Assembly: GCA_002453165.1 (NCBI GenBank)
Contig: DKGH01000043.1
Span: forward strand, 1-6,373
Source of the DNA: Verrucomicrobia bacterium UBA6775
GTDB taxonomy: Bacteria > Verrucomicrobiota > Verrucomicrobiia > Limisphaerales > UBA1096
Length of the DNA stretch: 6,373 bases
Direction of reading: 5' to 3'
In this document: one piece after another, positions 5,601-6,373 of the stretch
Layout: each line of letters opens with the position of its first letter
How positions within the stretch are numbered: position 1 is the stretch's first letter
Program-made: the position numbers and the translations under genes
The notes under the pieces: model-generated
What the model was told of the DNA's origin: nothing
The model's input: the letters and a program-made list of their open reading frames with translations, nothing else
The model's database searches: none

Positions 5601-6373
5601 GCCGACATCAGTGACGATCGAGAGGGTGTCTCCGTCGTCGTAGATGTTGAGCGCGAAGTTCATCATCGCCTGTTTGCCGAAGGTCGACCACTGCCGTTCG
5701 GCACGGAAATTGGTCATCAGTTTTTCGTCGCCAAAATCGCCGTCCTCGTCGGTGTCCACTGCGGCGCGCCATGCCATGCCGTCGTTGAAAACGATGCAGT
5801 CATAAATCGGGCCGGGATCGCTGTAGCTGCCATTGAGCGAGGCGAGCAGGTCGATCTGTGCCTGTAACTCGGCGCGTTCCTTTTTCGTGTCGCCCTTGGG
5901 GGAGGGATGTTTTTCGTCGAACTCAGCGAGTTTGGCCTGCAGGGCCGCCGCCCGATCGCGCTGCCGCTTGTCCCACTCCTTTTTGCGCTCTGATTTGAGC
6001 CGGGAAACCAGGTCACCGGGGAAAAGCTCGTAGGCCGCCTTGATACCGAGGCGCCATTTGCCGGTGGGATTTTTCCAGTCGCCACCCGGCTTGAGAGTCC
6101 GACCGGTGAGACCGGTTAACGTGCTGTCCTTGGCCTCGTGCACGGCGGAAGTGTCCACGTCGCCGCTGCCGGAGCCGTCGACCACATCAACCACCTTGGG
6201 CCGGCCGTCGCTCGTCACCTGCAGGCCGGGCGCTCCGGGATCCACGCCGGTGTCAAAGATGGCCACGGTGATCCCGCGCCCGTCGTAATTCGGGTGTTGC
6301 TCAAGAAAACGCAGTGCCCCGGTCTCGGCCTTGGGCAGGATGCCCTGTAGGGGAAACGGCTTGGCTGAAGCGG
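2604..6373 (-). CDS. Tripeptidyl-peptidase II-like subtilase (5' end outside window)
   Basis: A very large S8 serine peptidase. Counting from the first complete codon (6371-6369), 1,255 residues are visible, against 1,249 in human TPP II; the match starts near human residue 5, so little of the homologous part is missing. Catalytic residues: Asp40 (AIFDTGVDPGAPG), His259 (GAHGTHVAG), oxyanion Asn357 (SAGNSGP), Ser444 (NGTSMSSP). Their spacings of 219, 98 and 87 compare with 220, 98 and 87 in human TPP II (44/264/362/449). The long Asp-His insert, with a charged helical stretch at 122-182, is a family hallmark. Then come a beta-rich middle domain (about 520-990, with HYTEVVGYD and PVFRVPITV), a Lys/Ala/Pro/Glu-rich linker (about 991-1018) and a helical C-terminal domain ending near the stop. 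TPP II normally removes tripeptides from oligopeptide N termini and forms giant spindles. Here the two substrate-binding glutamates are replaced (Ser300, Gly326), so specificity is uncertain. The GTG at 6266 is internal: conserved TPP II sequence (KPFPLQGILPK, YDGRG) continues upstream to the edge. Cell location is unknown. Confidence 0.95.
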   Translation of the reverse strand, partial: ASAKPFPLQGILPKAETGALRFLEQHPNYDGRGITVAIFDTGVDPGAPGLQVTSDGRPKVVDVVDGSGSGDVDTSAVHEAKDSTLTGLTGRTLKPGGDWKNPTGKWRLGIKAAYELFPGDLVSRLKSERKKEWDKRQRDRAAALQAKLAEFDEKHPSPKGDTKKERAELQAQIDLLASLNGSYSDPGPIYDCIVFNDGMAWRAAVDTDEDGDFGDEKLMTNFRAERQWSTFGKQAMMNFALNIYDDGDTLSIVTDVGAHGTHVAGIVAANYLDKPELNGLAPGAQIVSVKIGDRRMGSSSMGTGEVRGLIAVLENKCQLINMSYGGPTQDPNDGRLAGLYSEIVNKHGVIFVASAGNSGPALSTVGSPGGTTSAIFGIGAYVSPTMMEAQYSLRETMPAIQYTWSSRGPTFDGNLGVDFSAPGGAIAPVSNWTLQGSMMMNGTSMSSPSACGGIALLLSGLKQQDQKWTPHRIRRAIVNTAKQIPNVERFAQGRGVLQVDKAFEYLKANKDAKDHDLRFVVINRSQGGRGIYLREAYNTDRAVASTIGVTPTFHEEADNAKKVAFEMRVNLECTDSWVDHPKHVVLMHGSRSFSVETHPQSLTAGIHYTEVVGYDADHPERGPVFRVPITVLKGEAVDTTEPVHWSEKLTLTPGHIDRNFLEVPQGATWADVVFRTGEMDGTRRIVMHTVQEVPGQTFSEGGTRQYITVRGQSTQVQSFSVTGGRTMELAIAQFWSSLGQTEVQVDVTFHGINPDSRKLHIDAGKLVTQVDINAPLGNESVSPSGSFTTVRKAIAPKNFMTRPLTDARDSLPGNRTIYEAELTYSLSLSKKTSVTPQPALALEDQFHESWESLIWMLYDKAKRFVASGSSGSRGTTSLAKGDYTLKFHVRTHVLKDLKKLKDMRLNLDLKLAKPVSLKFQADPDNALTGGGGFRSGTLAKGSQTRIYIERPGSLPSEASAGDLLIGSISYGQGNSNLLGPGKKPGGFPLSMRVPPAKPAKAKPSASAGSKKKEEKSEAEKLAEAIRDLKVARLAKLHSDKKAEDFDRLAKEILDANPNHLPVLVQQLKRLDGEANRKKHLNKVIAAADTVIAQIDTETLAKHYGVKLKPDDEEAKAERAKLDKKLNTLTDALYRKGRALGYLDTQFREGENADSDETKKRLEEIDKQFEANFAELQKWAETTDDKFVLLHIRRDNRQGHIATALKRLNEKIGRSPHDQKLQKKRIRLLGELKWDEWKAHEETWQIRRFPAKYQPF

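Noticed and set aside
5331..5867. Plus-strand open frame (178 codons) opposite the catalytic domain
   Set aside because: Antisense to the region that encodes the conserved His and insert; no independent coding evidence.
6264..6266. GTG as the start of the protease gene
   Set aside because: The frame is open to the right edge, and the upstream codons encode conserved TPP II residues (KPFPLQGILPK, YDGRG). A start here would delete the strand just before the catalytic Asp.
1..6373. CRISPR arrays, tRNA or rRNA genes, insertion sequences, attachment sites
   Set aside because: No regularly spaced DNA repeats, cloverleaf-like segments, transposase motifs or terminal inverted repeats were seen; nearly all the window is accounted for by the four genes.

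Overview
The window is about 6.4 kb of moderately GC-rich bacterial DNA (roughly 60 % GC by eye). It is almost entirely filled by four genes on the minus strand, read from right to left. The organism is probably a member of the PVC group, either Verrucomicrobiota or Planctomycetota. This rests on two things: a full-length homologue of the mostly eukaryotic giant protease tripeptidyl-peptidase II, and an exported protein made of 24-residue leucine-rich repeats of the 'TxITDxGL' type common in those phyla. No marker gene here settles the phylum.

Layout in transcription order: (1) 6373-2604, a TPP II-like subtilase whose reading frame is still open at the right edge, so its start lies outside the window; (2) 2596-1520, pyrD, class 2 (quinone-linked) dihydroorotate dehydrogenase, starting at GTG 7 bp after the protease stop; (3) 1523-789, a small exported leucine-rich repeat protein; (4) 792-67, an RluA-family pseudouridine synthase. 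Genes 2/3 and 3/4 overlap by the 4-base sequence ATGA, so the three downstream genes are probably translationally coupled. All four look like one transcription unit with no internal terminator or obvious promoter. Left of rluA is an 8-bp GC-rich hairpin with a TTCG loop followed by a T-run on the plus strand. It is best read as the terminator of a convergent plus-strand gene whose last few codons may occupy bases 1-24.

The most interesting element is the protease. It aligns with human TPP II (recalled from memory) over nearly its whole length: the Asp/His/Asn/Ser catalytic set at almost identical spacing, the ~220-residue insert between Asp and His, the middle beta-rich domain, the Lys/Glu-rich linker and the C-terminal helical domain. 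However, both glutamates that in human TPP II bind the free amino terminus of the substrate (Glu305 and Glu331) are replaced, by Ser and Gly. The enzyme therefore looks catalytically intact, but may have lost or changed the tripeptide 'ruler' that defines the family.

The four genes have no obvious shared pathway (proteolysis, pyrimidine synthesis, exported LRR protein, RNA modification). The tight packing suggests shared expression rather than a dedicated system. No RNA genes, mobile elements, CRISPR arrays or integrase genes were seen.
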